Below, one piece after another: positions 31,252-40,901 of a DNA stretch of 64,000 nucleotides. The first letter of the stretch is position 1; each line of letters opens with the position of its first letter. The stretch comes from an uncultured Planktomarina sp. (lineage in GTDB: Bacteria > Pseudomonadota > Alphaproteobacteria > Rhodobacterales > Rhodobacteraceae). Both the position numbers and the translations under genes were made by a program. The notes beneath the pieces were generated by a model. The model saw only the letters and a list, made by a program, of their open reading frames with translations, was not told the origin of the DNA and ran no database searches. Where the stretch lies: positions 62,001-126,000 of the forward strand of contig CAJJBD010000014.1 in the NCBI GenBank assembly GCA_905182325.1. The letters run 5' to 3'.

Positions 31252-31646
31252 AAACTGTTTTAGTTTCCGCTGTTGCATTAATTGATCGGGATGGGCGTGT
31301 ACTTTTAGCACAGCGACCTAAAGGCAAGTCTATGGAAGGGTTGTGGGAGTTTCCTGGCGGGAAAGTAGAAAGAGACGAAACACCTGAAATAGCTTTGTTA
31401 AGAGAAATGGAAGAAGAGCTGGGAATTAATACCTGGGAGAGTTGTCTAGCGCCACTTACCTTTGCAAGCCACACTTATGAGACATTTCATTTGATTATGC
31501 CTCTTTTCGCGTGTCGAAAGTGGAAGGGCACACCAGAGCCACGTGAAAACCAAGCACTGAAATGGGTAGCAAAGCAGGATCTTAGATCATGTCCAATGCC
31601 AGCCGCCGATATACCGCTAGTACCTATTCTTTATGATTGGCTATGA
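31248..31646 (+). CDS. mutT: 8-oxo-dGTP diphosphatase, MutT-like Nudix hydrolase
   Basis: MutT removes 8-oxo-dGTP from the nucleotide pool. The 132-residue protein has a full Nudix box at 38-60 (GGKVERDETPEIALLREMEEELGI, G-x5-E-x7-RE-x2-EE-x-G), preceded by GLWEFPG as in E. coli MutT, and a family-typical central strand EFHLIMPLF-like region. ATG overlaps the argJ stop as ATGA. Function as 8-oxo-dGTPase rather than another Nudix substrate is inferred from the WEFPGGK context and the usual argJ-mutT linkage in this group. Confidence 0.88.
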   Translation: MKTVLVSAVALIDRDGRVLLAQRPKGKSMEGLWEFPGGKVERDETPEIALLREMEEELGINTWESCLAPLTFASHTYETFHLIMPLFACRKWKGTPEPRENQALKWVAKQDLRSCPMPAADIPLVPILYDWL

Positions 31647-31725
31647 TTAAAATTATACCAGTTTTTGTTTTGACTAGCGGATTAAAATAGCTTTTTAAGT
31701 TTGGCATAGACTTAAGTGGAGATAT

Positions 31726-34188
31726 TTAAGCTAAGTTCCGTTCAACCTCTTCACGCTCAAATATTTCTATCACATCATCTGCTCGAATATCTTCATAATT
31801 CTCAAACGCCATACCACATTCTTGGCCTGACTGCACTTCAGATGCTTCGTCTTTAAAACGTTTTAATGTTTTCAATGTACCTTCGTGAATTACGATGTCA
31901 TCACGCAATAAACGAACTCCTGCTGATCGTCTAGCTACACCTTCAGTGACCAAACACCCGGCAATTTTACCAACACCAGACACTTTAAATACTTCTTTAA
32001 TATTTGCGTACCCTATAAACGTCTCACGGATTTCTGCACTCAACAAACCAGAAGCAGCTGCCTTTACATCGTCTACAAGATCATAAATTACTGAGTAATA
32101 TCGAATTTCAACACCTTTTTGATTTGCAGTATTTCGCGCAGAGGTATTAGCCCTGACGTTAAAACCAAATACTGGAGCACCCGAAGCCTCAGCCAACCCA
32201 ATATCTGTCTCAGTAATCGCACCAACGCCCGAGTGTAGAACCCGAACTCGAACTTCGTCGTTACCAATTTTAGCCATTGCCTGAATAATCGCTTCAGCGG
32301 AGCCCTGCACATCAGTTTTAACCAAAATTGGCAATTCACTTACGTCTTCATTAGCCTTCGCATTTTCCATTAATTGTTCAAGAGTTGTAGCTGCACCCAA
32401 GGCTGCGCGTTTATCTTTAGCAGCCTTCGCACGGTACTCTGCAATTTCACGTGCTTGAGCTTCTGTGTCAACAACATTGAGGACGTCGCCAGCCTCAGGG
32501 GTCCCATTCAGGCCCAAGACCTCGACTGGTGTAGAGGGTCCAGCAACTTTTATACGCGTTCCCTTGTCATCAACCAGAGCTCGAACCTTGCCCCACTGCT
32601 CACCTACAACAAAAATATCACCAAGCCTCAGTGTTCCATTTTGAACCAGAACAGTTGCAACAGGGCCACGGCCAACGTCTAACTGAGCCTCAATCACTGC
32701 ACCCGATGCAGATCGATCTGGGTTTGCCTTAAGTTCTAAAAGCTCAGACTGTAGAGCAATGGCCTCAAGAAGTTTATCTAAGCCTTGACCAGTTGTTGCT
32801 GAAACCTCAACATCCTGAACCTCACCAGACATTTTTTCAACAATTACTTCATGTTGCAGCAGATCAGTACGCACTTTTTGAGCATCTGCTGCTGGCCGAT
32901 CAATCTTATTAATTGCGACTATAATTGGAACTTGAGCTGCTTTAGCATGATTAATAGCTTCGATCGTTTGTGGCATTACTGCATCGTCAGCAGCAACCAC
33001 TAGAATTACAATATCAGTAACCTGTGCGCCACGTGCCCGCATCGATGTGAAGGCCGCATGCCCAGGTGTATCCAGGAAGGTGAGTAGTTCACCGTCTTGT
33101 TGGACTTGATAAGCACCAATATGCTGGGTGATTCCACCCGCTTCTCCAGATACGACTCGCGAATTTCTAATCGCGTCTAAAATCGAAGTCTTGCCATGAT
33201 CAACGTGGCCCATAACAGTGATTATTGGAGCACGTGGTTGCAAGTCTTCTGAACTATCCTCAACCTGATGAATAACATCTTCAACGTCGGCATCGGAAAC
33301 ACGTACTATTTTATGACCAAACTCCTCAACTATGAGTTCAGCTGTATCTTGGTCAATCGTTTGGTTTTGGGTTACCATCAGGCCCATTTGCATTAATGAC
33401 TTTACCACATCAGCAGCGCGCTCTGCCATACGGTTTGCAAGCTCCTGTACCACAATTCCGTCAGGTACCTGAACATCACGCACAACCTTTTCGCGCTCAA
33501 CCGTTCCGCCCATAGCTTTTTGCCGCGCACGCTCCTGCTTGCGTTTCATTGATGCCATTGAGCGATGACGTCCATCACCACCAGCACTTGCCTGATTTAT
33601 TGTAAGTTTTCCAGATCGCCGGTTTTCTTCACGGTTTTTATTTCTATTTGGCCGTGCTGTTTCTTCACGTTTTGGTTCTGGTGCTTTGCTCCTCAAAACG
33701 CCGGATTTTGCGGCCCGTTCTTCAGGGGTGGGTGGGGGAGCCGCCGCACGCATTGCAGCTGCTTCAGCTTCTACCTTTTTAGCCTCATCTGCATCGGCCT
33801 TTACTTTCGCCCGTTGCTCTCGATCACGGTTTTCACGTTCTTTAGCTTCATTTTCTTCTCGACGAAGGTTTCGCTCTACTTCTCTTGAGAGCTCCTCTTC
33901 CTCGCGACGTTTAGTATCTTCAGTCTCTCGTGCTTTTGCTGTCTGAACAGCTTTTAAACGGCGATCCATTTCTGCATCAGAAATCCCTGCTGGACGTCTG
34001 GCGGGATCACCGCCCCGAACCGCACCAGGCGCCACCGGTTTGGCCGCACCAGGCTTAGGTACAACAACTCGCTTACGTTTGGTTTCCACCACAACGTTTT
34101 TAGTCCGCCCATGACTGAAACTTTGTTTCACATTTCCTGAACGTGGTCCGCCCATAACACCCAATATCTTTTTACCGTCGTCGCTCAT
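31726..34188 (-). CDS. infB: Translation initiation factor IF-2
   Basis: IF-2 is the GTPase that brings fMet-tRNA to the 30S subunit. The 820-residue protein starts with an alphaproteobacterial N-terminal block ([18 protein letters not shown]), then a long, highly charged E/R/K-rich coiled-coil-like region up to about 210, and the G domain: GHVDHGKTS (G1), DTPGHAAF (G3), NKIDRP (G4). The C-terminal domains end with [18 protein letters not shown]. It is the last gene of the rimP-nusA-ylxR-infB cluster; rbfA does not follow. Confidence 0.98.
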   Translation of the reverse strand: MSDDGKKILGVMGGPRSGNVKQSFSHGRTKNVVVETKRKRVVVPKPGAAKPVAPGAVRGGDPARRPAGISDAEMDRRLKAVQTAKARETEDTKRREEEELSREVERNLRREENEAKERENRDREQRAKVKADADEAKKVEAEAAAMRAAAPPPTPEERAAKSGVLRSKAPEPKREETARPNRNKNREENRRSGKLTINQASAGGDGRHRSMASMKRKQERARQKAMGGTVEREKVVRDVQVPDGIVVQELANRMAERAADVVKSLMQMGLMVTQNQTIDQDTAELIVEEFGHKIVRVSDADVEDVIHQVEDSSEDLQPRAPIITVMGHVDHGKTSILDAIRNSRVVSGEAGGITQHIGAYQVQQDGELLTFLDTPGHAAFTSMRARGAQVTDIVILVVAADDAVMPQTIEAINHAKAAQVPIIVAINKIDRPAADAQKVRTDLLQHEVIVEKMSGEVQDVEVSATTGQGLDKLLEAIALQSELLELKANPDRSASGAVIEAQLDVGRGPVATVLVQNGTLRLGDIFVVGEQWGKVRALVDDKGTRIKVAGPSTPVEVLGLNGTPEAGDVLNVVDTEAQAREIAEYRAKAAKDKRAALGAATTLEQLMENAKANEDVSELPILVKTDVQGSAEAIIQAMAKIGNDEVRVRVLHSGVGAITETDIGLAEASGAPVFGFNVRANTSARNTANQKGVEIRYYSVIYDLVDDVKAAASGLLSAEIRETFIGYANIKEVFKVSGVGKIAGCLVTEGVARRSAGVRLLRDDIVIHEGTLKTLKRFKDEASEVQSGQECGMAFENYEDIRADDVIEIFEREEVERNLA

Positions 34189-34209
34189 AAAGCTCTATCG
34201 TCCTTTCAG

Positions 34210-34224
34210 AGGGCAGCTTGCCCT
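34210..34224 (-). other. Short hairpin between ylxR and infB
   Basis: AGGGCA (34210-34215) pairs with TGCCCT (34219-34224) around a three-base loop, in the 43-base gap between the ylxR stop and infB start. There is no U-tract after it on the minus strand, so it is more likely an mRNA processing or stability element than a terminator. Confidence 0.4.
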
Positions 34225-34231
34225 TTGCCAT

Positions 34232-34825
34232 CTAGTTGGCTTCTCGTAAACCGCGAAGTCTTGCGGCCTCATGTACTACACGTTCACTGAGACCGCCAGA
34301 CGAGAGTGCGCTGTGTATTGCATGCCCACGCCCAAATGCCAAACCCAATTCCTGCGAAGTCAAACAACCAAAAAATCTACCCCCTTCTGGGGTCCACAAC
34401 TTACCTTTACCACGCTCAGATCCATCACTAGCCTGTAGCAAGATTTTAGCTCGGCCTTCAGCAAGCCAACTCTTAACCTTTTCAAAGCCAGTCACCGCTT
34501 TACCAGCCTTCCGGGCAATTGATACCAGATCAACTACTCGCCGCGCCAACTGACGATCAATTTCATTAATTAAATCAGCTGGAATGGAAACCTGCGCTTT
34601 AGCACCCCGATTGAAGACGTTAAGTTTGACTGCTTCCTCTAATACTTTTCTATCCGCTGTAATATAATAACCCCTACCCGGCAGTTTTTCCAAAATATCT
34701 GGAACAACAATTCCATCAGGACTAGTTACGAATCGAATTAAACCCTCTTTGGGACTGGATATTTGACTGACCAAGCATTTTCGTTCAGCCTGGTCTTTAA
34801 ATTTATTTACACTACCGCGGCTCAT
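34232..34825 (-). CDS. YlxR-type RNA-binding protein with L7Ae-like domain
   Basis: The 197-residue protein joins an N-terminal DUF448/YlxR domain (KCLVSQISSPKEGLIRFV, PGRGYYITAD) to a C-terminal L7Ae/YlxQ-like domain (VDLVSIARKAGKAVTGFEKV; LLQASDGSERG). In alphaproteobacteria this fusion is normally encoded between nusA and infB, as here; YlxR of Gram-positives binds RNase P RNA. Canonical YlxR begins RxCxxxR; here RKCLVSQ has lost part of that motif. The ATG lies directly after the nusA stop. Confidence 0.9.
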   Translation of the reverse strand: MSRGSVNKFKDQAERKCLVSQISSPKEGLIRFVTSPDGIVVPDILEKLPGRGYYITADRKVLEEAVKLNVFNRGAKAQVSIPADLINEIDRQLARRVVDLVSIARKAGKAVTGFEKVKSWLAEGRAKILLQASDGSERGKGKLWTPEGGRFFGCLTSQELGLAFGRGHAIHSALSSGGLSERVVHEAARLRGLREAN

Positions 34826-36439
34826 TTAAGTTTCCGGAACAACTTCCTCTTCAGAAACTGCCTCTTTGTCGTCCAAAAGATCATCAGGGTCCACCCAACC
34901 TAGCATAATACGTGCTGTCATCACAATATTTTGAGCCTCCGCCAAATCAACATCAAACTTTTCTAAAACGCCATCATCTTTAACACGCTCTCCGTCTACC
35001 GTCGTCCAGCCACCAGCCAACTCCCAGTCAGCACAAGTAGCCAAATCTTCAAGTGTTTTTACGTTATCATCAGCTAATGCTTCGATCATCTGTGGGGTAA
35101 GCCCCTCAAAGTTGACTAGACTATCTTCCACACCTAATTCACGAGCCCTATCCATTGCTCGTTTATTTTCAGCCTCAATTACATCGCGGGCCCGCGCCTG
35201 TAACTCACCTGCGGTTGCTTCATCAACACCGTCAATGACTAAAAGCTCTCCCACTTCAACGTAGGCGACTTCTTCAAGATTAGTGAACCCTTCTGATACC
35301 AAGAGTTGAGCAAAAAACTCATCAAGGTCTAGATTATCCATAAATAGCTTGGTACGGACTTCGAACTCTGCTTGACGACGCTTAGATTCCTCTTCCTCCG
35401 TCATAATATCAATATCAAGACTAGTTAATTGACTTGCTAACCTAACGTTTTGGCCTCGGCGGCCGATAGCTAAACTAAGTTGTTCATCGGGCACCACAAC
35501 TTCAATTTTTCCAGCCTCTTCATCCAAAACTACCTTGGTCACTTCTGCTGGTTGCAGGGCATTTACCAGAAAAGTTGGCTGATCTTCATTCCATGGTATG
35601 ATGTCAATTTTCTCTCCCTGAAGTTCATTAACAACAGCTTGCACCCGGCTACCGCGCATACCCACACAGGCGCCAACAGGATCAATAGAGCTATCATATG
35701 AAATAACTGCTATCTTTGCTCGTGATCCAGGATCGCGCGCAACAGCCTTTATTTCAATTATTCCATCGTATATTTCTGGTACTTCCATCTTGAAAAGCTC
35801 TGCCATAAATTCTGGCGCAGTGCGCGATAAGAAAATTTGTGGGCCACGTTGCTCACGACGGACATCCTTGATGTAAACCCGAATTCGGTCGTTTGGGCGG
35901 TAGCTTTCGCGGCCAATTTTCTCATTACGGCGCAATACAGCCTCACCCCGGCCAATATCCACTATTACGTTGCCATACTCCTCACGCTTCACAAGTCCAT
36001 TAATTATGGTCCCGGCGCGATCTTTAAACTCTTCATATTGACTATCTCGCTCAGCCTCACGTACTTTTTGTAGAATTACTTGTTTTGCGGCCTGTGCAGC
36101 AATTCTACCCATTTCAACTGGAGGAACCTCCTCGACCAATTGTTGACCGACTTCCGGATTATCCATATATTGCTTAGCTTGCTCGACAGTGAACTCAGCC
36201 TGATAGTTTTCAAGCAATTCTTCTGTTACGACCGTCCGGACCCGTGTAAATGTTGCACGCCCTGTTTTACGGTCAATAGATACTTGGATATCCATTTCTA
36301 CGCCATAACGAGATTTAGCAGCCCTGGCTAAAGATTCCTCCATAGCCTCTATTACTAAATTAGGGTCTATCATTTTTTCACGCGCAACGGCTTCCGCCGT
36401 TTGCAATAGCTCAAGCTGGTTTGCAGATGTAATGGCCAT
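34826..36439 (-). CDS. nusA: Transcription termination/antitermination factor NusA
   Basis: NusA binds RNA polymerase and nascent RNA and modulates pausing and termination. In 537 residues: N-terminal polymerase-binding domain (LLQTAEAVAREKMIDPNLVIEAM), S1 domain (GLVKREEYGNVIVDIGRGEA), KH1/KH2 (VGACVGMRGSRVQAVVNEL; LAIGRRGQNVRLAS), and C-terminal acidic HhH repeats. The acidic tail DLLDDKEAVSEEE is typical for alphaproteobacteria. The start overlaps the rimP stop by one base (TGATG), so NusA is coupled to RimP. Confidence 0.98.
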   Translation of the reverse strand: MAITSANQLELLQTAEAVAREKMIDPNLVIEAMEESLARAAKSRYGVEMDIQVSIDRKTGRATFTRVRTVVTEELLENYQAEFTVEQAKQYMDNPEVGQQLVEEVPPVEMGRIAAQAAKQVILQKVREAERDSQYEEFKDRAGTIINGLVKREEYGNVIVDIGRGEAVLRRNEKIGRESYRPNDRIRVYIKDVRREQRGPQIFLSRTAPEFMAELFKMEVPEIYDGIIEIKAVARDPGSRAKIAVISYDSSIDPVGACVGMRGSRVQAVVNELQGEKIDIIPWNEDQPTFLVNALQPAEVTKVVLDEEAGKIEVVVPDEQLSLAIGRRGQNVRLASQLTSLDIDIMTEEEESKRRQAEFEVRTKLFMDNLDLDEFFAQLLVSEGFTNLEEVAYVEVGELLVIDGVDEATAGELQARARDVIEAENKRAMDRARELGVEDSLVNFEGLTPQMIEALADDNVKTLEDLATCADWELAGGWTTVDGERVKDDGVLEKFDVDLAEAQNIVMTARIMLGWVDPDDLLDDKEAVSEEEVVPET

Positions 36440-37011
36440 CAGTAGTCCTCTCCTTCAACGATGGTTTGTACCTCGTCGTATTGGGTTTCGTCAATTTGGC
36501 CAGCATCTTTTCGGCTTCTTAAAACTGAACGAATTAACTCGTCCGTCAAAAGCAGCTTAGCATCAGCCAACCAGTCAAATTTCAAACCGATCATACCTTC
36601 TTCGATGGTGATTAATAACTCATCGCCCTCAACTCCAGCAAGCAAGCCCTTAAATCTACGGCGGCCATCAATCAATTGTTCAGTTTCAATCTTAGCAGTA
36701 TGTCCAGCCCACTGGTCAAAATCTTTTAGTCGCGTAAGTGGACGGTCAATGCCGGGGCTAGAAACCTCTAAGGTGTAGGCTTCTATAATAGGGTCTTCAA
36801 CATCCATAAGCGCCGACACAGCGGTGCTTATTTCGGCACAACAATCAACTTCCATAGTACCATCAGGTTTTTGGGCCATAATTTGTAGTATTGGCGTATT
36901 TCCTGTCATCAATCTCAAACGCACTATTTCGTAACCAAGCTCCTCAATCATAGGGCTGAGTAGATCAAATAATCGTTTATCCATCGCAGCTTTTGCTATT
37001 AAGTCTGTCAT
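36439..37011 (-). CDS. rimP: Ribosome maturation factor RimP
   Basis: RimP assists late assembly of the 30S subunit. The 190-residue protein has the N-terminal domain with [10 protein letters not shown] and [29 protein letters not shown] (YxLEVSSPGxDRPL is diagnostic), and a C-terminal SH3-like domain. ATG 37011 has AAGG upstream; a frame extending to 37044 runs into the upstream terminator hairpin. First gene of the rimP-nusA-ylxR-infB operon. Confidence 0.95.
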   Translation of the reverse strand: MTDLIAKAAMDKRLFDLLSPMIEELGYEIVRLRLMTGNTPILQIMAQKPDGTMEVDCCAEISTAVSALMDVEDPIIEAYTLEVSSPGIDRPLTRLKDFDQWAGHTAKIETEQLIDGRRRFKGLLAGVEGDELLITIEEGMIGLKFDWLADAKLLLTDELIRSVLRSRKDAGQIDETQYDEVQTIVEGEDY

Positions 37012-37332
37012 ACGTAACCTTAAGACACAAAAAAACGGGCGCACGGCCCGTTAAGTTTTCCGGTGGATTTTTGGGTTTGGAAGCCAAAAGACCGTTATTA
37101 TTTGTCGCCTACAGTGTTTGGCATCAAGTAGCAATCCCAGATGCAGAATTGTTCTCAAACTGGTAATTTTATAAATACCCTTACATTTTAGTTATCAGCA
37201 GGGTTTTGTAATTTAGCACTCGACCACTTTATGCAAACTTAAGTCGTAAATTATTAAGTTCTTTTAGAGTCCCAAATCAATTAAACTTGAAAGTATCAAC
37301 TCTGATTTAACATACTTATCCTCATCAGCGCT
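37012..37332 (-). promoter_or_regulatory. Leader region of the rimP-nusA-infB operon
   Basis: A 321-base stretch with no gene, between the pip stop and rimP start, both on the minus strand. It contains the terminator at 37029-37052, only 18 bases before rimP. I looked for a tRNA (some bacteria have one here) and found no T-loop or acceptor stem. A half CIRCE-like TTAGCACTC at 37213-37221 has no second half. The operon promoter must lie in this stretch upstream of the terminator, or in pip. Confidence 0.5.
37029..37052 (-). terminator. Intrinsic terminator 18 bases before rimP (probable attenuator)
   Basis: On the minus strand, AACGGGC pairs with GCCCGTT (forward 37046-37052 and 37034-37040) around a five-base loop, followed by seven U (forward A-run 37029-37035). 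Perfect stem of 7 bp. Because only 18 bases remain before the rimP ATG, the rimP operon must be read through it, which fits conditional termination, plausibly sensed by NusA itself. Confidence 0.75.
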
Positions 37333-38301
37333 CTATACCCGCAATTGATCCGTAATCTTCACTAACTCAGCACTAATTGGCGCATCAGAGAGTGCATGCC
37401 CCGCGTGGCCTACAATTTGAAGGTGTGATTTTGGCCAAACTTGTGCTAAACTCCACGCCGTATTTGGTGGACAAATCATATCATACCGCCCTTGGACAAT
37501 ATGGCCTGCTGTATCTTTCAACCGTGACATGTTTTCTAAAATTCCTTGGCCTGTTTTCAAAAAAAGTTTGTTTACAAAATAATGGTTTTCTAAACGCGAA
37601 AATGCTCGAGCATACTGTGATGGTGCCTCATAAGGAGTCCCGTTTGATTCTATTGAAGCTAAAGCGTTTTCCCAACCCGCCCAGGCTCTTCCAAACCGCG
37701 TTTCTACAGCCAAATCACCAGAAAAAAGACGCGAGGCATATGCCTCAATCAAATCATATCGTTCATCCTCTGGAATAATGTTACGAAAGCGAGCCCAAGC
37801 GTCAGGCCAAAATTTACCCGCACCACCACCATACATCCAATCAAGTTCTGCCTGACCACCTAAAAAAATACCTCTTAAGATTAGATGTTGAACCATCAAC
37901 GGATATTTCTGAGCATAGATTAAAGCTAAAGTTGAGCCCCAACTTCCACCAAAAAGTATCCAACTTTCTATTTCTAAGGTTTCCCGGATGCGCTCGATAT
38001 CTGCGACTAAGTGCCATGTCGAATTATGCTCAACCTCAGCATTTGGGCGCGAACGACCGCAACCGCGTTGATCAAAAAGAATAATTCGATAGTAGCTAGG
38101 GTCAAAATATCGTCGCATGGAGGGACTACAGCCACCACCAGGACCCCCATGCAAAACAATTACGGGAACTCCATCCACCCTGCCACATTGCTCAACATAA
38201 ACTTGATGACCATTGCCAACAGATAAAACACGCTGATCGAACGGCTCAATAGGTGGATAAAGAAATTGTACTGTGCGTTTTTGACCTGCAGCTTTATCCA
38301 T
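37333..38301 (-). CDS. pip: Proline iminopeptidase
   Basis: Pip is an alpha/beta-hydrolase that removes N-terminal proline from peptides. The 322-residue protein (peptidase family S33) has the oxyanion region HGGPGGGCSP, DQRGCGRSRP, the nucleophile elbow GGSWGSTLAL, and catalytic His in VGHAGHALS near the C-terminus, all as in the Xanthomonas and Neisseria enzymes. Cytoplasmic, no signal peptide. Divergent from ubiG, 70 bases between starts; stands alone otherwise. Confidence 0.96.
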   Translation of the reverse strand: MDKAAGQKRTVQFLYPPIEPFDQRVLSVGNGHQVYVEQCGRVDGVPVIVLHGGPGGGCSPSMRRYFDPSYYRIILFDQRGCGRSRPNAEVEHNSTWHLVADIERIRETLEIESWILFGGSWGSTLALIYAQKYPLMVQHLILRGIFLGGQAELDWMYGGGAGKFWPDAWARFRNIIPEDERYDLIEAYASRLFSGDLAVETRFGRAWAGWENALASIESNGTPYEAPSQYARAFSRLENHYFVNKLFLKTGQGILENMSRLKDTAGHIVQGRYDMICPPNTAWSLAQVWPKSHLQIVGHAGHALSDAPISAELVKITDQLRV

Positions 38302-38370
38302 AGTTATCCTATATTTTGTTTTGACTATATGAGACAGTCCTTAAAAAGTTAAATCCGGGTGGAGACCAGA

Positions 38371-39117
38371 ATGCAAGAAAAGCTTACAACAGTGGACCCT
38401 GCCGAAGTGGCAAAGTTCGAAGCGATGGCACTAGAGTGGTGGGATCTTGAAGGTAAGTTCAAACCCCTACATATGCTGAACCCATGCCGGCTTGACTATA
38501 TAACTCAGCAAATTGCAACTGAGTTTAATAAAAATCTCAAAGAAAGGCTGCCATTCAAGGGTTTACGTATTTTAGATATTGGATGCGGGGGGGGGTTATT
38601 GTGTGAACCCATGGCTCGCCTGGGTGCTGATGTTGTTGGTGCCGATGCCGCTAAAAATAACATTCCAGTAGCTCAAATACACGCTCAAAAACAAAGCTTG
38701 GAAATTGATTACCGCCACACGACCGCAGAGGATCTCGAAAAAGAGGGAGAAGTTTTTGATATTATTTTAAATATGGAGGTTATCGAGCATGTTCCACACC
38801 CTCTTGCTTATCTCTCTGCCTGTCACCAGTTGTTGCGTCCCGGTGGACTTCACATTTGCTCAACATTAAATCGTAACCTGAAAAGCTTTGCGTACGCAAT
38901 TATTGGGGCAGAGTGGATTATGCAATGGCTGCCCAAAGGTACCCATGATTGGAAAAAATTCATAACGCCTGATGAACTTTTTAAACTACTATCTCACGCT
39001 GGCTTTGAACCGTTAGATCGAAAAGGGTTCGTTTTTAAAAAATTAGAATGGAGCTGGTCAGTTTCAGTTGAAAACCTTGACGTTAACTACGTAACGACCA
39101 GCAAGAAGCCCCTTTAA
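38371..39117 (+). CDS. ubiG: Ubiquinone biosynthesis O-methyltransferase UbiG
   Basis: UbiG carries out both O-methylations of ubiquinone synthesis. In 248 residues: [33 protein letters not shown] (the UbiG-specific FxxxAxxWWDxxGxFxPLHxxNPxRL pattern), SAM motif [22 protein letters not shown], and [10 protein letters not shown] with [12 protein letters not shown] 38371 has GGAG nine bases before it; a GTG at 38359 is a weaker option. The stop overlaps the converging marR gene by four bases. Confidence 0.97.
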   Translation: MQEKLTTVDPAEVAKFEAMALEWWDLEGKFKPLHMLNPCRLDYITQQIATEFNKNLKERLPFKGLRILDIGCGGGLLCEPMARLGADVVGADAAKNNIPVAQIHAQKQSLEIDYRHTTAEDLEKEGEVFDIILNMEVIEHVPHPLAYLSACHQLLRPGGLHICSTLNRNLKSFAYAIIGAEWIMQWLPKGTHDWKKFITPDELFKLLSHAGFEPLDRKGFVFKKLEWSWSVSVENLDVNYVTTSKKPL

Positions 39118-39557
39118 ATCTTTTTCGCTAAATTTGTACGAAGCCTCCTAAGAGCTGGCAAAATGTTTTTTAAATCTTCCGTACCAGATGCTTCAGTGGC
39201 ATCTGCCAAAATTGGCCCAATTTGAGCAAAAGCATAATCACGCGCTGTGCGACCTGATGGACTAATAACAACTTGCTTCCGCCGGGCGTCATCCCAATCA
39301 GGGCGAATATGAACATATCCGGCCCACTCCAATTTTGCCAATGTATTGCTTATGGCCCCTCGCGTTAAATTAAATGATTTTGCCAAATCAGCAGGTGTCC
39401 GTTCAGTCCCAATATGGGCTAAGTGGTTAAGTAAAGAAAAATGTGATAATTCCATACCTTTTGGTAAGCCCTTCGCAATCTTGCTTCGTAGAAGTTGATC
39501 CAGAGCCAATATCTCTGAAAATAGGCTTATGGAGAGTGTTTCGATATTGTTATTCAT
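39114..39557 (-). CDS. MarR family transcriptional regulator
   Basis: A 147-residue winged-helix regulator. The recognition region is [51 protein letters not shown], where the D-x-RRK wing is the MarR signature. No cysteine cluster or ligand site can be read. It is translated from within the end of the nitrilase gene (eight-base overlap), so grxC-nitrilase-marR form one operon; the position next to ubiG is common in Rhodobacterales, but the regulon is unknown. Confidence 0.92.
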   Translation of the reverse strand: MNNNIETLSISLFSEILALDQLLRSKIAKGLPKGMELSHFSLLNHLAHIGTERTPADLAKSFNLTRGAISNTLAKLEWAGYVHIRPDWDDARRKQVVISPSGRTARDYAFAQIGPILADATEASGTEDLKNILPALRRLRTNLAKKI

Positions 39558-40383
39558 GGCTTTTTTGGTGCTTTAATTTAAATTTAGGATCATTGTTCAG
39601 TGAGGGTATCCGATCACGAGCTCTTTTTACTTCGTTTAAATCAAGGTCGGCAAAAAAAAGTCCCGGTAACTCGCCACCATCCAAGATCACTTCCCCCCAT
39701 GGGTTAACAATTAAACTATGGCCATATGTTTTACGATTTGAACCCGGGTGGTCACCAGTTTGAGCAGACGCTATTAAAAAACAACCCGTTTCTATTGCCC
39801 TAGCTTTAAGAAGTGTGTGCCAGTGTGCCTCTCCTGTAAAACAGGTAAAAGCCGCGGGGGCGGTCAAAACCTGCGCGCCTGACTTGGCTAAAGTTCTGTA
39901 AAGGGCCGCAAAACGTAAGTCATAACATATTGTAAGACCAATATTAGCCCATGGAGTCTCGACTAAAACTGCCTGGTCGCCATGATCATAGACTTTTGAC
40001 TCCTGATAACTTTCGGTATCCGAAAGTGTTACATCAAACATATGAATTTTATCATACCATGCAACCACATAACCGTTCGAATTCATCAAGATAGATCTGT
40101 TTACATAACGTTCATCTGCATCATTGACCTTAACTGCAACTGAGCCCAGCGCTACCCAAATTTTCAGAGCACGCGCTCTTTCAGAAATTTTATTAATAAA
40201 AAAATTTCCCTCATATTGGCCTATCACTTTATTTAGGTGAGCTTGGTCAGAAGAAATACAATTTGTCATTTCTGGTAAAAACAAAATGTCTTGGTCCACA
40301 GATTGCTCCATTAGGTCGAGAATAGCTTTCAGGTTTTCGTCCGGCTGATTTGTGGATGTTATTTGGGCAATAGCGACTTTCAC
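39550..40383 (-). CDS. Carbon-nitrogen hydrolase (nitrilase superfamily, Nit1-like amidase)
   Basis: A 277-residue amidase of the branch containing Nit1/Nit2 (deaminated glutathione amidase / omega-amidase). The catalytic triad is Glu38 in FLPEMTNC, Lys in WYDKIHMFDV near 112, and Cys in GLTICYDLRF near 150. The DKIHMFDV and CYDLRFAALYR segments are characteristic of the Nit group, for which repair of deaminated glutathione is known. The location directly after glutaredoxin grxC supports a glutathione-related role. Start is GTG at 40383, overlapping the grxC stop (GTGA). Confidence 0.92.
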   Translation of the reverse strand: MKVAIAQITSTNQPDENLKAILDLMEQSVDQDILFLPEMTNCISSDQAHLNKVIGQYEGNFFINKISERARALKIWVALGSVAVKVNDADERYVNRSILMNSNGYVVAWYDKIHMFDVTLSDTESYQESKVYDHGDQAVLVETPWANIGLTICYDLRFAALYRTLAKSGAQVLTAPAAFTCFTGEAHWHTLLKARAIETGCFLIASAQTGDHPGSNRKTYGHSLIVNPWGEVILDGGELPGLFFADLDLNEVKRARDRIPSLNNDPKFKLKHQKSHE

Positions 40384-40637
40384 TTTGTAAGCATTATCAC
40401 AAGTTCACCAGATTGGTCTAATTCATAAAGCTCATCACATCCACCAACATGTTGGTTATTTATAAAAATTTGTGGCACTGTATGTTTGCCATGAGCTCTT
40501 GATAGCATTTCGGACCGACGGCTTGGCTCTAACGAAAGGTCTACTTCCAAAAAACTAATGCCTTTTTTTGACAGCAGCCGTTTTGCTGCAACGCAATACC
40601 CGCAAAAAGGTGATGTATATAATTCGACAGTCAACAT
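40380..40637 (-). CDS. grxC: Glutaredoxin 3 (GrxC type)
   Basis: An 85-residue dithiol glutaredoxin. The active site is CGYC (CPYC in E. coli Grx3), with HTVPQIFINNQHVGGCDELYEL carrying the cis-Pro TVP and glutathione-binding GGCD. First gene of grxC-nitrilase-marR. The ATG at 40637 has a GGAG about ten bases before it. In related genomes comF often precedes grxC; it is not seen here, and the 264-base gap upstream (40638-40901) holds no recognisable gene. Confidence 0.95.
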   Translation of the reverse strand: MLTVELYTSPFCGYCVAAKRLLSKKGISFLEVDLSLEPSRRSEMLSRAHGKHTVPQIFINNQHVGGCDELYELDQSGELVIMLTK

Positions 40638-40901
40638 TCAATTAAGCTCCACTGTTATAAGTTCATGTTTAAACATCTTTCTAAGCTCCAGCTAGAGCTA
40701 AGATGCTAATTATAATTTAGGGTTTTTCAGATAGTATTTAAGGGTGGTTTGAATATCTAGCAAATATTATAAAATATTCATCCACACACCCATCCTTTTG
40801 CTTGAAATTTGACGATAAATTGATTTCAGGCAAAAAAAATTTGCCAAAAAGAAGCTACCGGAGGTGTTGCAAAACACTGATCACACTTTTACCCCAGAAC
40901 A

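Noticed and set aside
37213-37221. TTAGCACTC, identical to one half of the CIRCE operator
   Set aside because: The second half GAGTGCTAA is absent at the required spacing and the downstream genes are not heat-shock genes.
37053-37332. A tRNA upstream of rimP, as in E. coli metY
   Set aside because: No T-loop, anticodon stem or CCA-adjacent acceptor stem could be found on either strand.
40638-40901. A comF remnant between grxC and the methyltransferase-fold gene
   Set aside because: I looked because comF is often here in relatives, but no phosphoribosyltransferase or zinc-finger motif can be read in any frame.
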